From NCBI GenBank assembly GCA_964344305.1, contig CAYFMT010000011.1:1-64000 (forward strand): a DNA stretch of 64,000 bases. Direction: 5' to 3'. The notes under the pieces are model-generated. The model was not told the DNA's origin, did not search any database, and was given only the letters and a program-made list of their open reading frames with translations. The position numbers and the translations under genes were made by a program. Below, piece by piece: positions 1 through 10,301 of the stretch (positions within the stretch are counted from its first letter, which is position 1; every line of letters begins with the position of its first letter). Source of the DNA: JABMOV01 sp964344305 (lineage in GTDB: Bacteria; Fidelibacterota; Marinisomatia; Marinisomatales; JABMOV01).

Positions 1-38
1 GTATCACCTTAGCTTTTACATCAAAATAGTCCGGCTAA

Positions 39-968
39 TTAAAAAACTAAACACCCCATATTGCCAATGGGGATATTTTCAGTCACACTGTAATTCTTTG
101 TAATCCACTTGTATGCTGATTCCACTCGATGGTCGTCCTTTTTCACTTTGGCAAAAATCATGCTTTTTAAACCGGCATAGCTCATGCTGGCATACGATGT
201 ATTTCCACCTGCTTTACTCTGACCGGGTTCATAGATGAATCCACCATCATTCCCCGTATAGCTCTCCGGATTCACATCCTCGAGGTTTTGACATCTGGCA
301 AGAAAAGTGAGCGCTTTATCATAGAACAGCTCATTTTCCTCCAATCGTTTCTTATCCGCTGTGCTCAGCCGATTTCCATCCTGAACCGGTTCCTTATATG
401 AAATAGCCTCAATGGCCCATTGAAGGTTGGACATATCCGGACGTTCATCTCCTCCATATCCAACTCCCCCATAATATAAACTGTCGGTGGTAAACCCTTC
501 CTTTTCATCGATTTGAAGACCTTTTAAATACTTTTCTGCATTCAGAATGATCTTTTCGTATTTAGGGTTATTGGCATCCTTAAAGGCCACCAGACAGATA
601 CTCGTATTGTAACCGGGCATATCCCCCACATGGATGCTGCCATCTTTCTGAATACACTTTTCAAGGTATTCAAATCCATCTGCGATTTCATGGTACTCAG
701 ATGTCATATTTGGGTGAGCCCGTAAAAATGCAGATAATACCAAACCGGTAATAGCGGGATAATGACCCCAGGAGCCATCATCTTCCTGCCTGGAAAGCAA
801 GTACTCCAGACCGATTCTGATGCTACGTTCAATTTCCTTGGCAGTTGACACATCAACATTGTATTCTTTTCCACTATTTACTTGATAGGATGATTGGGAC
901 TGCCCAATAGACATTGTTCCAACAATCAGGATAATAAACAACTTGTTCAATTTATTCCTTGTAGTCAT
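39..968 (-). CDS. secreted prenyltransferase/squalene-cyclase-fold repeat protein, short C-terminus
   Basis: A signal peptide (about residues 1-26, hydrophobic run ending near GQSQS) precedes alpha/alpha-barrel repeats of the prenyltransferase/squalene oxidase superfamily; QEDDGSWG near residue 62 is the typical repeat signature. Such stand-alone secreted members have no established enzymatic role, and I see no DxDD cyclase motif, so catalysis is doubtful. The protein stops where relatives, as I remember them, continue into an aromatic-rich last repeat (after NYSVTEN), so it seems shortened. The other frames after the stop do not restore the motif. It lies 18 bp after the YdjY-like gene on the same strand, so the two are probably one transcript. 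Fold confidence is good; function is unknown. Confidence 0.75.
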   Translation of the reverse strand: MTTRNKLNKLFIILIVGTMSIGQSQSSYQVNSGKEYNVDVSTAKEIERSIRIGLEYLLSRQEDDGSWGHYPAITGLVLSAFLRAHPNMTSEYHEIADGFEYLEKCIQKDGSIHVGDMPGYNTSICLVAFKDANNPKYEKIILNAEKYLKGLQIDEKEGFTTDSLYYGGVGYGGDERPDMSNLQWAIEAISYKEPVQDGNRLSTADKKRLEENELFYDKALTFLARCQNLEDVNPESYTGNDGGFIYEPGQSKAGGNTSYASMSYAGLKSMIFAKVKKDDHRVESAYKWITKNYSVTENIPIGNMGCLVF

Positions 969-986
969 CTTTTCTTCTCTACGTTT

Positions 987-1658
987 CTATTGAAGTACTT
1001 TAATGGTCATTTTTACAGGTGTACCGACGGGTGGCACCACATCTTTATTCACCACAAAGAGTTCATCATTATCGGCACCACTTGCAGCAAAATCAATGAT
1101 TGAATATGGATCGTGATAGGTTGTAACGATGGATTCTTCCTTATCTGCTACAAACAACCCATCCAATACCCTGGATCCAAGAAATATCCACTTTGTCTTT
1201 GGTGGTTTTCCTGTTTCGATATTCTTAAAAAGTTCGCCAGCTGTCACCACAGTTTTCTCATCATCCCATGAAACAAATATTTCGACTTCATCTCCACCAA
1301 CCACCTGTGTGCTGTCATCATTGTAGACAATACGACTGCTCTCCATACCCAGTAGTAACAATGCTACTTGCAATTCGTGAGGTACAATATCCAGGACCAA
1401 AACGCTCTCATGGAGTTTTCCACGTGGACCACAGGCCACAAGCTCGATCATTCCGTCTATCATGTTCACTTTACCATTGATATAGACTTCCTTCTTGTCT
1501 TTATCAAGATGGACGGTCCCTATCCGATAATAGGACTCTGTTATTTTCTCCACAGGATTGGGTTTCTCACCTGCATCCTGTGTGAAAACAGGTACCAAAA
1601 TCATGGTTAGTATTATAGTGAATTGCAGTAAACTGGATTTATTCTTTGTTGTGTTCAT
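987..1658 (-). CDS. YdjY-like secreted protein
   Basis: A 223-residue protein with a signal peptide (about 1-27, ending near FTQDAG). The body matches my memory of the YdjY domain: a statement-like segment around VELVACGPRGKLHESVLVLD, followed by a long stretch with conserved glycine and acidic residues. The domain has no firmly established function and is usually found in secreted proteins of environmental bacteria. It is the promoter-proximal gene of a two-gene unit with the repeat protein downstream. A periplasmic binding or scaffold role is a guess. Confidence 0.65.
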   Translation of the reverse strand: MNTTKNKSSLLQFTIILTMILVPVFTQDAGEKPNPVEKITESYYRIGTVHLDKDKKEVYINGKVNMIDGMIELVACGPRGKLHESVLVLDIVPHELQVALLLLGMESSRIVYNDDSTQVVGGDEVEIFVSWDDEKTVVTAGELFKNIETGKPPKTKWIFLGSRVLDGLFVADKEESIVTTYHDPYSIIDFAASGADNDELFVVNKDVVPPVGTPVKMTIKVLQ

Positions 1659-1797
1659 TGCCCTCTCTTGATTGTGAAGTTTTGTGAAGTGCCAGTTACG
1701 AAACGCATGAAACTATAACAATGTGAGAATAGGGTCAATCCAAAGTAAGGATTTGTCGGATTAGTATGCCAAGAATGTCGTGTTTTTTCTTATTCGA

Positions 1798-4700
1798 TCA
1801 CGATTTTCTAATATATTTACCAGGCGGATGTCCATACTGATCCCGAAACAGTTTTGAAAAGTATTTTACCTGCGTATAGCCAACGGCCATGGCCGCATCT
1901 GATACACTGGTAACAATCCCTTTAATCAATATATTCTTTGCATATTCAAGACGAATCTGACGAACGAATTGAAGCGGAGATAATCCTGTAATATCCTTTA
2001 TTTTCCTTTCCAGCTGTCTGCTGCTTAAATACATGGATTTAGCAAATTGCTGACTTGTGAATTCGGAATCGGATAAGTTGGCATCAACCACTTCTTTTGC
2101 CCGTTGAATAAATGAAGCATCCGATTGTCCCTGGGGCAATGTCAATTCTTCACTTTGTAGTTGAAGTGAGCCATGACGTTCTGCCAGGTTTTGTACCTGA
2201 ACCTTTAGTTCATCTGAATCAAATGGTTTAGTGAGATATAAATCTGCTTTTTGCTGTAGTCCTTCTATCTGGTGTTCAACATCTGCCCTGGCTGTCAATA
2301 GAATAAATGGGGTGTTTCCAAGAATAGAATCGGAACGAACTTTTTTCAGGAATCCCAATCCATCTAATTCAGGCATCATGACATCACTTATAATCACATC
2401 CGGTTTTATATCAACCGCCTTCTCATAACCTTCTTTACCATTTGAAGTGACATATACAGAAAAGTGATTTTCCAGTAAATCTGAAATGTAATCCGCCATA
2501 TCCATATTGTCTTCTGCTACCAGTACCCTTGGTTTTTCACCCATGACTCCCTTGAGTTTTTTTGGTGCGATTTTGTCTGGATGATCCTTGGGTGGATTTG
2601 AATCACTTTTAACTACGGTTACATTCTTTTTTGAATCTGCCATCGCTGGAATGGCAAAACTGAATCTGGCCCCGACTTCAGATCGGTTTTCAGCATGAAT
2701 AGTTCCATTGTGTAACTCAATTATCTCTTTTGCCAGGGCAAGGCCGATACCTATTCCGGTATTACTCTGAACAGACTCATGTTCGCCACGGTAAAACCTT
2801 TCGAAAACCCTGGGTAACGCATCCTCCGGTATCCCGGGTCCCGTATCAGAAACATTACAGCGTATAAATTGAGAGTCTCTATAGGTTGAAACCGTAATAG
2901 TCCCTCCATGAGACGTAAAATTCATAGCATTGGAAATCAGGATATCCAATACCTGAGATATTTTCTGTGTATCAAATGTGGCATCCAACTTTGATTCAGG
3001 TAATTCAATTTCAAGGGAAATTCCTTTTTCCATGCATTGATACTGATACAAATCTGCCGAGCGACGAATAATGGATTTGAATTCTGCATCAGATTTATTT
3101 AGCGAAATAGCCCCTGTCTCCAATCGGGATAAATTCATTAGCTGCAATACCAGTCGTTCGAGACGGTTTGTATTATTTACTGATGCATCAAATTGCTTAG
3201 CCAGGGCTTTTTGATCCTGTGGATCAAGCTGTTGCTTTATTTCTTCAATTCTTCCTTTAATCAGTGTTAGTGGTGTTCGAAACTCATGAGAAATATCTTC
3301 ATAAAGTTTTGCCCGGGTCTGATCCAGTTCCAGAAGTTTTTCACGCTGAAAACGCTCTTTTTGCAGGTCGTTTGATAGACTGAGCTGTCTTATTTCATAT
3401 TGCCTTAAATAAACCAGTAATCCTATTACGATTGAAACATATAACAGATATGCAGGGATAGTCTTCCACGGAGCAGGTTTCACTCTTACATCTATTGAAG
3501 CGTGTGGATTGGACCAATCCTTTCCTGAGAGAGATGCCTTAATAACAAACGTATAGTTTCCAGGTTCAAGGTTTGTATAGTTGGCCCGTCGATTTCCTGG
3601 GTCAGTCAAAATCCAGTCATCGTCAAAATTCTCCAGTCTGTAGGCATACTGGATGTCATTCTGTCGAGTAAAAAACATGGCGGCAAAATCAAAGGTAATA
3701 ACCCTGTCGGTGTGTGATAGTTCTATCACCTTCTCTTCCTGTGAGGTCTCATCTTCATTCAATTCCATATCCAGTGATTTATTATTGACTCGAACCGCTG
3801 AAATGGATGGTTTATACTTCATTTTCGGTGGATGAATACTTCTGGTAGCTATTTTTGCAATCCCTGTTTTACCACCCAGCAGCAATTCACCCTTATGATT
3901 CATTGCCACGGCTCCCGAATTGAATTGGTGGCTACCTAGTCCATCATCTTTTGTAAACGGTGTAAAGTGATCTGTTTTTTCATCATAGAGTGCAAGCCCT
4001 GATTGAGTTGTAATCCACAATTGATTCTTCTCATCCTCCAGAAGGTCAATGATATGATTGTTAGGCAGGCCATCAGACTCAAAATATCTTTTAATCTCTG
4101 CTCCGCCCTTTGCAATCACATTTAGTCCATTCTTGGTCCCGACCCAAATTCGGTTTTTATCATCTGTATACAGTGTAACTATACTGTTGTCAGATAGCGT
4201 GAAGGGATCATGCCTATTATATCGATAGTACTGCATGATCTGGTTGGGAGATGTGAAGCGAATTATACCAGCGTCTTTGGTACCAACAATAATGGACCCA
4301 TCATTGGAAGGGTGAATCATTATAGATGTAAATGCATTCTTGTTTTCAAAGGATCGAAAACCTGTTTCAGTAAAAAAGCGATCGACTGTTAAAGGCTGAA
4401 CATCACCATATGGAATCCTGCACAACCCACTTTCAGTTGCAAACCATATATACCCATTATCATCAATACAAAGATCATTGATTGTGTTTGATGGAATCGA
4501 GTTCTTTGATGTATTATGAAGAAAGTGTATCGAACTGAAATCATCCTTCTCGATACGATATATGCCATTATTCTTCGTACCAATCCAATAATTCCCATTT
4601 GGGTCCCCTTGAATAGCCGTAACATATTTGGATTGGAAAATGGTCTCTAGCGATCTATAGTTTTTTTCTATATCTCCACCTTGGGTAATAATACTTAACC

Positions 4701-5850
4701 CATTTTCACGACCGACCCAGAGACGATCTTCCCTATCTGAATACAAAGCAGTAACATTTGGAAATTGAGACATAGATGTTTTAAGAGGAAGGCTATATAA
4801 TCCATTGTCGGGAAAGATCTTATAGACTCCGTCGGTGGTGCCAATCCACAAATTTTCATCTCTATCCTTATACAGCGACTGAGTCCTTTTCGATTCCAAC
4901 CCATTGTGAGAATACAGGTTAATTATTGATCTTTCAGTTTTAGTGATAATTTGTTCCAACTTCCCATGACCGGTGGAGATGCAAACCGCACCATCAGCTG
5001 AGAATATCAACTCATTGGAATTATGGTAACCCAGTGCGTATTCAATCGTGTATTGATCCAGGAATGACCGATAAACAACAATCTCATTATCGGTGAGTAT
5101 CCATATATCTCCATTTGGATGTTCATTTATATCGCGAATGGATTGCGATATTTGTGAAATATTAACCTTTTCAATGGATTTTGTTTCTTTGATGTATCGA
5201 TAAATCCCGGTTTTTTCTGTGCCAATCCATACATCGCCATCATTGCCTTTGTGTAAAACAGTAATTCTTGTCCATGGTAACAATGTGGTTTTCCAGGTTC
5301 TTGAATGAACCCTCTTGATCGTTCCTGTATTTGGGTCTAATAGATTGAGTCCAGCCCAGGTACCAATCCATAACCCCTCTCCTGTTTCGCAAATGGATAA
5401 TACATGATTATTGCTAATTGAAACGGTATCATCATCTGCATACATGTAAGGAATAAAGGTATCGTTTTCCGGCTGAAACCTGTTAATACCGCCATCCTGG
5501 GTACCAATCCACATATCCCTGTTTGAGTCCTCAAAAATAGTCGTGATATGGTTTGAACTGACATCTGAAGTACTTGTTTTATACACGATAAAATCATACC
5601 CATCAAATCGATTTATACCCTCTTTTGTCCCAAACCAGATATACCCTTTTGAATCCTGAAATATGGTAGTGACATCATTGTGGGACAATCCTTCATTTAC
5701 AGAATAATACGATTGAGGGAAAATATGCAGGCTTTCACCCATTGCCTGGTATGATGTGACAAAAAAACTCAGGAGGAGAAGGTGAATTCGAATCAACTCT
5801 CTATTACCGGGTAGCCTTTTGATTGAATGCTTGATGGATTGAAACAGCAA
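1798..5850 (-). CDS. hybrid two-component sensor kinase/response regulator with AraC output (HTCS)
   Basis: One-protein signalling system of 1350 residues. After a signal segment (about 1-37) come repeated WIGT-type two-component propeller blades (about 40-690), a Y_Y_Y domain (about 715-790) and a membrane segment (about 793-813). Then follow HisKA with SHEFRTPL (phospho-His near 855), HATPase_c with N and G boxes, a receiver from about 1108 with SDVMMPELDG (Asp near 1155), and an AraC-type double HTH (about 1253-1350). In Bacteroidetes such proteins sense glycans or other periplasmic ligands and control nearby catabolic genes; no obvious target is adjacent here. The reading frame opens with TTG and no good ribosome binding site, so the exact start is uncertain. 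Confidence 0.95.
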   Translation of the reverse strand: MLFQSIKHSIKRLPGNRELIRIHLLLLSFFVTSYQAMGESLHIFPQSYYSVNEGLSHNDVTTIFQDSKGYIWFGTKEGINRFDGYDFIVYKTSTSDVSSNHITTIFEDSNRDMWIGTQDGGINRFQPENDTFIPYMYADDDTVSISNNHVLSICETGEGLWIGTWAGLNLLDPNTGTIKRVHSRTWKTTLLPWTRITVLHKGNDGDVWIGTEKTGIYRYIKETKSIEKVNISQISQSIRDINEHPNGDIWILTDNEIVVYRSFLDQYTIEYALGYHNSNELIFSADGAVCISTGHGKLEQIITKTERSIINLYSHNGLESKRTQSLYKDRDENLWIGTTDGVYKIFPDNGLYSLPLKTSMSQFPNVTALYSDREDRLWVGRENGLSIITQGGDIEKNYRSLETIFQSKYVTAIQGDPNGNYWIGTKNNGIYRIEKDDFSSIHFLHNTSKNSIPSNTINDLCIDDNGYIWFATESGLCRIPYGDVQPLTVDRFFTETGFRSFENKNAFTSIMIHPSNDGSIIVGTKDAGIIRFTSPNQIMQYYRYNRHDPFTLSDNSIVTLYTDDKNRIWVGTKNGLNVIAKGGAEIKRYFESDGLPNNHIIDLLEDEKNQLWITTQSGLALYDEKTDHFTPFTKDDGLGSHQFNSGAVAMNHKGELLLGGKTGIAKIATRSIHPPKMKYKPSISAVRVNNKSLDMELNEDETSQEEKVIELSHTDRVITFDFAAMFFTRQNDIQYAYRLENFDDDWILTDPGNRRANYTNLEPGNYTFVIKASLSGKDWSNPHASIDVRVKPAPWKTIPAYLLYVSIVIGLLVYLRQYEIRQLSLSNDLQKERFQREKLLELDQTRAKLYEDISHEFRTPLTLIKGRIEEIKQQLDPQDQKALAKQFDASVNNTNRLERLVLQLMNLSRLETGAISLNKSDAEFKSIIRRSADLYQYQCMEKGISLEIELPESKLDATFDTQKISQVLDILISNAMNFTSHGGTITVSTYRDSQFIRCNVSDTGPGIPEDALPRVFERFYRGEHESVQSNTGIGIGLALAKEIIELHNGTIHAENRSEVGARFSFAIPAMADSKKNVTVVKSDSNPPKDHPDKIAPKKLKGVMGEKPRVLVAEDNMDMADYISDLLENHFSVYVTSNGKEGYEKAVDIKPDVIISDVMMPELDGLGFLKKVRSDSILGNTPFILLTARADVEHQIEGLQQKADLYLTKPFDSDELKVQVQNLAERHGSLQLQSEELTLPQGQSDASFIQRAKEVVDANLSDSEFTSQQFAKSMYLSSRQLERKIKDITGLSPLQFVRQIRLEYAKNILIKGIVTSVSDAAMAVGYTQVKYFSKLFRDQYGHPPGKYIRKS

Positions 5851-5903
5851 ATTAACTAGATCCAGGAGTGCAAAAAGCGTTGGTCACAAATTGGGATTAC
5901 CAG

Positions 5904-7775
5904 TCAATTAACATCAGCACCGCTGCCAATATCTTCGGAATCAACGGTAACCAGTGTAAGCTTCTTCCCTTTTTTTGCTGCAAGGAGCATCCCATTGGAT
6001 TCAATACCTCGTATTTTTGCCGGTTTCAGGTTGGAGACAATGACAATGGTCTTTCCAACCAGTGATTCAGGGGCATAAAATTCAGCCACCCCTGCCACGA
6101 TCTGTCGTTTAGAATCCCCCACCTGAATTTGAAGCTGTAATAATCTATCTGCCCCTTGGACTTTCTCTGCTTCCAGTACCTCGGCTGTCTTCAATTTTAA
6201 TTTGCTGAAATCATCAAATGTGATAACATTTTCAACCGGTGTATCTTTCGGTTTTTCCAAAACCTGCTCCTTCTTCGTTTTTTGATCTATCCTGGGAAAA
6301 AGTGGTTTATGGGGATTAAGGACTGTTCCTGGGATCAGACCACCCCATTCAAGATCTAGGTTCTGAGCTTGTAATGTATTTAAAACTTCCCTGGTCCTGT
6401 TTGGCATGACAGGATGCAGGAGAATGGCTCCTAACCGAAGGGATTCTGCTGCAGTGTAAAGTGTTCGACCGGCAGCTGCCTTATCCTCTTTCACCTGTTT
6501 CCAGGGAGCCTGCTCTTCCATGTATCGATTCACACTCCGGATAAATTGCATAGATTCTTCTATGGCTTCATTTACCCTCATGGCATTGATCAACTCCTTC
6601 ACTCGCATGGCGGTATTTTTAGCTGCCTCGATGACCCTTGCTTCCGATGCCGTATTTGAAAGTGGCTCAGGTATCTTACCGTCAAAATTTCGAGTTATAA
6701 GAGTACTAACCCTGCTCAACAGGTTTCCAAAATCATTGGCCAGATCACTGTTGTAACGCTTGATAAATGATTCAATGGTAAAACTGGCATCCTGTCCCAA
6801 CACCATTTCTCTCATGAGATAATATCGCACAGGATCCACACCATACTCGTCGATCAAATCCAGTGGATTCACAACATTTCCCAGTGATTTGCTCATTTTA
6901 GATTCACCGCTAAGCCACCATCCATGGGCGAAAATGGATTCGGGTTGTGGTAAACCGGCAGAAAATAACATGGTGGGCCAGTACACCGCGTGGGTGGTGA
7001 GGATATCCTTTCCAATAAGATGAATTGACGCCGGCCACCACTTGTCAAACGCCTGATCATCCGACCGGTATCCCGGTGCCGTGATATAATTCAGCAGAGC
7101 ATCAAACCACACATAAGTAACATAATCCTTATCAAATGGTAGTTCCACACCCCAGTTCAGACGGGATTTTGGACGGGAAATACATAAATCCCCCAGTGGA
7201 TTCCTCAAGAATCCGAGTATTTCATTTTTTCTATGCTCCGGTTGGATAAAACCCGGGTTTTCGTGGATATGATCAAACAATGCCTGTTGGTATTTCCCCA
7301 TCCTGAAAAAATAGTTCTTTTCTTTTAATTTTTTAATATCCCGAAATTCACCGGATTCAGCTTCTTTCTCGGTAATGAACCGCTCTTCTGATACAGAGTA
7401 CAGCCCTTCGTATTCATCTGTATAAATATCACCAGCATCATAGACCTGTTGCAAAACGTGCTGCACAACGTCAGTGTGACGCGCTTCCGTTGTTCGAATA
7501 AAATCATCATATTGAATATGAAGTTTCTCCCAGAGATCAAGAAACCTTGGCGCCATCTCATTACAGTGCTGAAGCGGTGGAACATTCCTTTTTTCAGCCG
7601 CCTGCTGCACTTTCTGACCGTGCTCATCCAAGCCAGTAAGAAAGAACACTTCTTCTCCGGCTTCTCGGTGGTAACGCGCCAACACATCCGCCAGAATGGT
7701 GGTGTATGCGTGTCCAATATGGGGTTTATCGTTTACATAGTAAATAGGGGTGGTTATATATGTGGTCTGTTTCAT
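5904..7775 (-). CDS. metG: methionyl-tRNA synthetase
   Basis: Charges tRNA-Met with methionine in the cytoplasm. The HIGH motif (PHIGHAY, residues about 18-23) and KMSKSLGN (about residue 297) mark the class I catalytic core. The zinc knuckle of the E. coli type is missing: the connective peptide reads YSVSEERFI with no CxxC pair. A C-terminal Trbp111-type tRNA-binding domain (about 520-620) is fused on. The ATG overlaps the stop of holB as ATGA, so translation is coupled. Length (623) is normal for the short, zinc-less bacterial type with the fused domain. Confidence 0.97.
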   Translation of the reverse strand: MKQTTYITTPIYYVNDKPHIGHAYTTILADVLARYHREAGEEVFFLTGLDEHGQKVQQAAEKRNVPPLQHCNEMAPRFLDLWEKLHIQYDDFIRTTEARHTDVVQHVLQQVYDAGDIYTDEYEGLYSVSEERFITEKEAESGEFRDIKKLKEKNYFFRMGKYQQALFDHIHENPGFIQPEHRKNEILGFLRNPLGDLCISRPKSRLNWGVELPFDKDYVTYVWFDALLNYITAPGYRSDDQAFDKWWPASIHLIGKDILTTHAVYWPTMLFSAGLPQPESIFAHGWWLSGESKMSKSLGNVVNPLDLIDEYGVDPVRYYLMREMVLGQDASFTIESFIKRYNSDLANDFGNLLSRVSTLITRNFDGKIPEPLSNTASEARVIEAAKNTAMRVKELINAMRVNEAIEESMQFIRSVNRYMEEQAPWKQVKEDKAAAGRTLYTAAESLRLGAILLHPVMPNRTREVLNTLQAQNLDLEWGGLIPGTVLNPHKPLFPRIDQKTKKEQVLEKPKDTPVENVITFDDFSKLKLKTAEVLEAEKVQGADRLLQLQIQVGDSKRQIVAGVAEFYAPESLVGKTIVIVSNLKPAKIRGIESNGMLLAAKKGKKLTLVTVDSEDIGSGADVN

Positions 7776-8950
7776 GAGGATAATTTAGCCATGATTTCAT
7801 TTTCGATTGTGTATGGGGTTGCACCATTCAGGTATCTCTGAATTCGCAGTGATGTGGAAATGAGTGCCAGGGGAATATTCAGGTTTTGTGCTGGACCCCG
7901 CTTCAGTTTCTCAATCTCAGCATTGATGGAAACGATATTCATATTCGGGTGAGCTGTGATGAAGGTATGAATGTCTGATTCTAGTTTTGATCCTGATAAT
8001 CCTGTGGGTATATCATTTTTTGCTTTCGCTACCAAATGAAACCAGGTTTGGACTAACGACAACTTCAGGTCATACTGAATGGGTTCCTTTTCAATGAACC
8101 CAACCATTTCTCGTACAAACGACCTGTGCGATGGTCCATTAACACTGGTAAAATGGTCAACAAGTGATTGAATCTCGCTCAACAATTCGCTTGAAGAATA
8201 ATTGCCCAACTGTCGAGCTCGAATCATGTTTCCACCGGACAGTACTGTAGCCATTTCCTTCAGTGATGTTGATTTATCATTTGTAGATAGTCCATCCATA
8301 ATAACTTCATCATTCAACGGTGGGAAATCCACATGCTGACACCGTGACAACAGGGTTGGTAGCAATGCACTTTTCTTATCTGTGACTAGAATAAGTGTGG
8401 TCTTTTCCGGAGGTTCTTCCAACAGTTTCAAGAGAGCGTTTCCCGATTCACCACTGCCGGATATCAATAGGTGAGCATCCAGGATTACCACTACCTTGTA
8501 CCCAGATTCAACTGATTTCAGATACATGGTATGCCGCAGATATCGAATAGACTGAATCAGAATCCTATTGGCCTTCGGAACTTGGATTTTATAAAATGGA
8601 TCCGATGCCTTCATCTGGATCATGTCCGTGATTGCTGCCACCGTTTTATCATCCAGATTCAGCAGCGGGTCTGATGTCTCATCTCCGGATTTTTTCCCTG
8701 TCGGTAATGGAAAGACAAGGTTCAAATGTTCATGTTGAAGGCTCTCAAACCTGATACAGGATGAACAGGTTCCACAGGGGATATCTCCGGGATGTTTACA
8801 ATTGATCAAGGCTGCGAACGAAAGTGCTGTCCCTTCCTTTCCGGAACCGGCAGGTCCAGAAAACACATAGCCATTACTAAGCCTGTTGGAAGTAAATATC
8901 TTTGTCAGACGCTGCCAGATGTCAGGCTGAACCAGGGACCCAAATGTCAT
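7772..8950 (-). CDS. holB: DNA polymerase III subunit delta' (clamp loader)
   Basis: Clamp-loader subunit that helps place the sliding clamp on DNA. Visible are a P-loop-like GPAGSGKE, a zinc module CxxCxxC (CGTCSSC), LLKLLEEPPEKT (delta'/gamma box VI-like) and LLSRCQ (sensor/SRC region). I chose the ATG at 8950 because it overlaps the previous stop as TAATG; an in-frame ATG 18 bases upstream (8968) is also possible and neither has a clear ribosome binding site. It sits between the EnvC-like gene and metG in one coupled unit. Confidence 0.88.
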   Translation of the reverse strand: MTFGSLVQPDIWQRLTKIFTSNRLSNGYVFSGPAGSGKEGTALSFAALINCKHPGDIPCGTCSSCIRFESLQHEHLNLVFPLPTGKKSGDETSDPLLNLDDKTVAAITDMIQMKASDPFYKIQVPKANRILIQSIRYLRHTMYLKSVESGYKVVVILDAHLLISGSGESGNALLKLLEEPPEKTTLILVTDKKSALLPTLLSRCQHVDFPPLNDEVIMDGLSTNDKSTSLKEMATVLSGGNMIRARQLGNYSSSELLSEIQSLVDHFTSVNGPSHRSFVREMVGFIEKEPIQYDLKLSLVQTWFHLVAKAKNDIPTGLSGSKLESDIHTFITAHPNMNIVSINAEIEKLKRGPAQNLNIPLALISTSLRIQRYLNGATPYTIENEIMAKLSS

Positions 8951-10149
8951 TATTGTTTTGCCAGCCATTTCTCAGGATCAAGTTTTTTATTTTCGCCCCA
9001 GATTTCAAAATGCAACATGGAACCATTGACAGAACCGGAATCTCCCATATAGGCAATGACATCACCGGCACGGACTTCACTATCCATGTTTACCTGAATA
9101 TTGGTGATATGGCTGTAAACCGTAAAAAACCCTCCACCATGATCAATGATCATTGTGGTTCCGTAACCTCGGATATAGGTAATGGAGATTACAATACCAT
9201 TCATGACGGTGGTGATTGAGGAACCCGGTTTCCCTTTTATATCGATTCCCGGATTCTCTGTTGTGGTCTTTAATTTGGGATTCCATTGACGTCCAAATTG
9301 TGTTATCACTCTGCCGCTGGCTGGCCAGGGGAGTTTTCCCTGTAACTCAGCAAAATTCTTTGCACTGAGTGCTTCACGCTGTTTCCGCAACCTTTCTTCT
9401 CGATCAAATCGATCCTTGTCTTCGAGAATCTTCTTTCTCACAGCTTCAAGCTGCTTTATCCCGGCCTGTTTTTCGCGAACCACTTCCGCCAGTTCTTCTT
9501 TGTTGCGGCGAATCTTTTTTAATTCCTTCTCTTTTTGTGTTTTTTTTGATCGAAGCTCTGTACGCTCCTTTTCCTGCTCACGTTTCAGTGTATTGCTTTT
9601 ACGGATCGCTGCTTCAAAATTCAATTTTTTCTGACTGATATCAATAATAAGTGATTGAATCTTTTTCTCTGTTTTTCTATCAATGTCTGATATAATGCCC
9701 AGGTATTTTGTGCGATATACCGCCTGTCGCCATGACGTGGAACTAAACACCTGCTCCAGCGAAGAAAGCGTACCTTTCTTATAAACCGACACGACGCGTT
9801 TTGCATACCGTTCACGCAGCCGAACCAACTCATTCTCTTGCGATTGGATTTGACCCTCAAGCTCGCCGATCAATCCATAAGTTTTGCGAATTTCAATGGC
9901 CAGTTCACTAAGCAGTCGATCCAGTAGTGATATCTCCTCTTCAAGATTAGAAATATTCTTTGCGGTAGATTTTTCCTTACGCCCTTCTGTTTCTATCCGC
10001 TTCTGGGTCGATTCGATCTCTTTTCTCAATGTTTCAATGGCACGATTCTGGGTGTTGATTTCCGTGTTGTAATCCCTGTTGACAGTTTGAGCCAACAGCA
10101 GGAATGAAAAAAGAAAAATGGGAGTGATATAAATACGCTTCGAGTACAT
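8950..10149 (-). CDS. EnvC-like murein hydrolase activator (coiled coil plus degenerate LytM/M23)
   Basis: A periplasmic protein of 399 residues: signal peptide (about 1-22), long charged coiled coil (about 25-265) and a C-terminal LytM/M23 domain (about 290-395). The metal ligands of active M23 peptidases look incomplete. The first HxxxD position reads NPGID, and the usual HLHFE reads MLHFE, leaving only part of the site. This is the pattern of EnvC and NlpD, which activate amidases rather than cut peptidoglycan themselves. Expected role: control of septal or envelope peptidoglycan splitting. It is the first gene of the unit with holB and metG. Confidence 0.85.
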   Translation of the reverse strand: MYSKRIYITPIFLFSFLLLAQTVNRDYNTEINTQNRAIETLRKEIESTQKRIETEGRKEKSTAKNISNLEEEISLLDRLLSELAIEIRKTYGLIGELEGQIQSQENELVRLRERYAKRVVSVYKKGTLSSLEQVFSSTSWRQAVYRTKYLGIISDIDRKTEKKIQSLIIDISQKKLNFEAAIRKSNTLKREQEKERTELRSKKTQKEKELKKIRRNKEELAEVVREKQAGIKQLEAVRKKILEDKDRFDREERLRKQREALSAKNFAELQGKLPWPASGRVITQFGRQWNPKLKTTTENPGIDIKGKPGSSITTVMNGIVISITYIRGYGTTMIIDHGGGFFTVYSHITNIQVNMDSEVRAGDVIAYMGDSGSVNGSMLHFEIWGENKKLDPEKWLAKQ

Positions 10150-10301
10150 CAGGCAAAAATACTCCTCTCGTCAGTCTCCCTGCAATAAGGTATTCTTCGT
10201 CGTTTTATTTCATGAAATACAGTCTAGTTCATTGTCCCATTCAAATCCTTGACATCCCAGAAAATGTTTGGGAATTTCCATGACAATCAGAAGAGGTAAT
10301 C

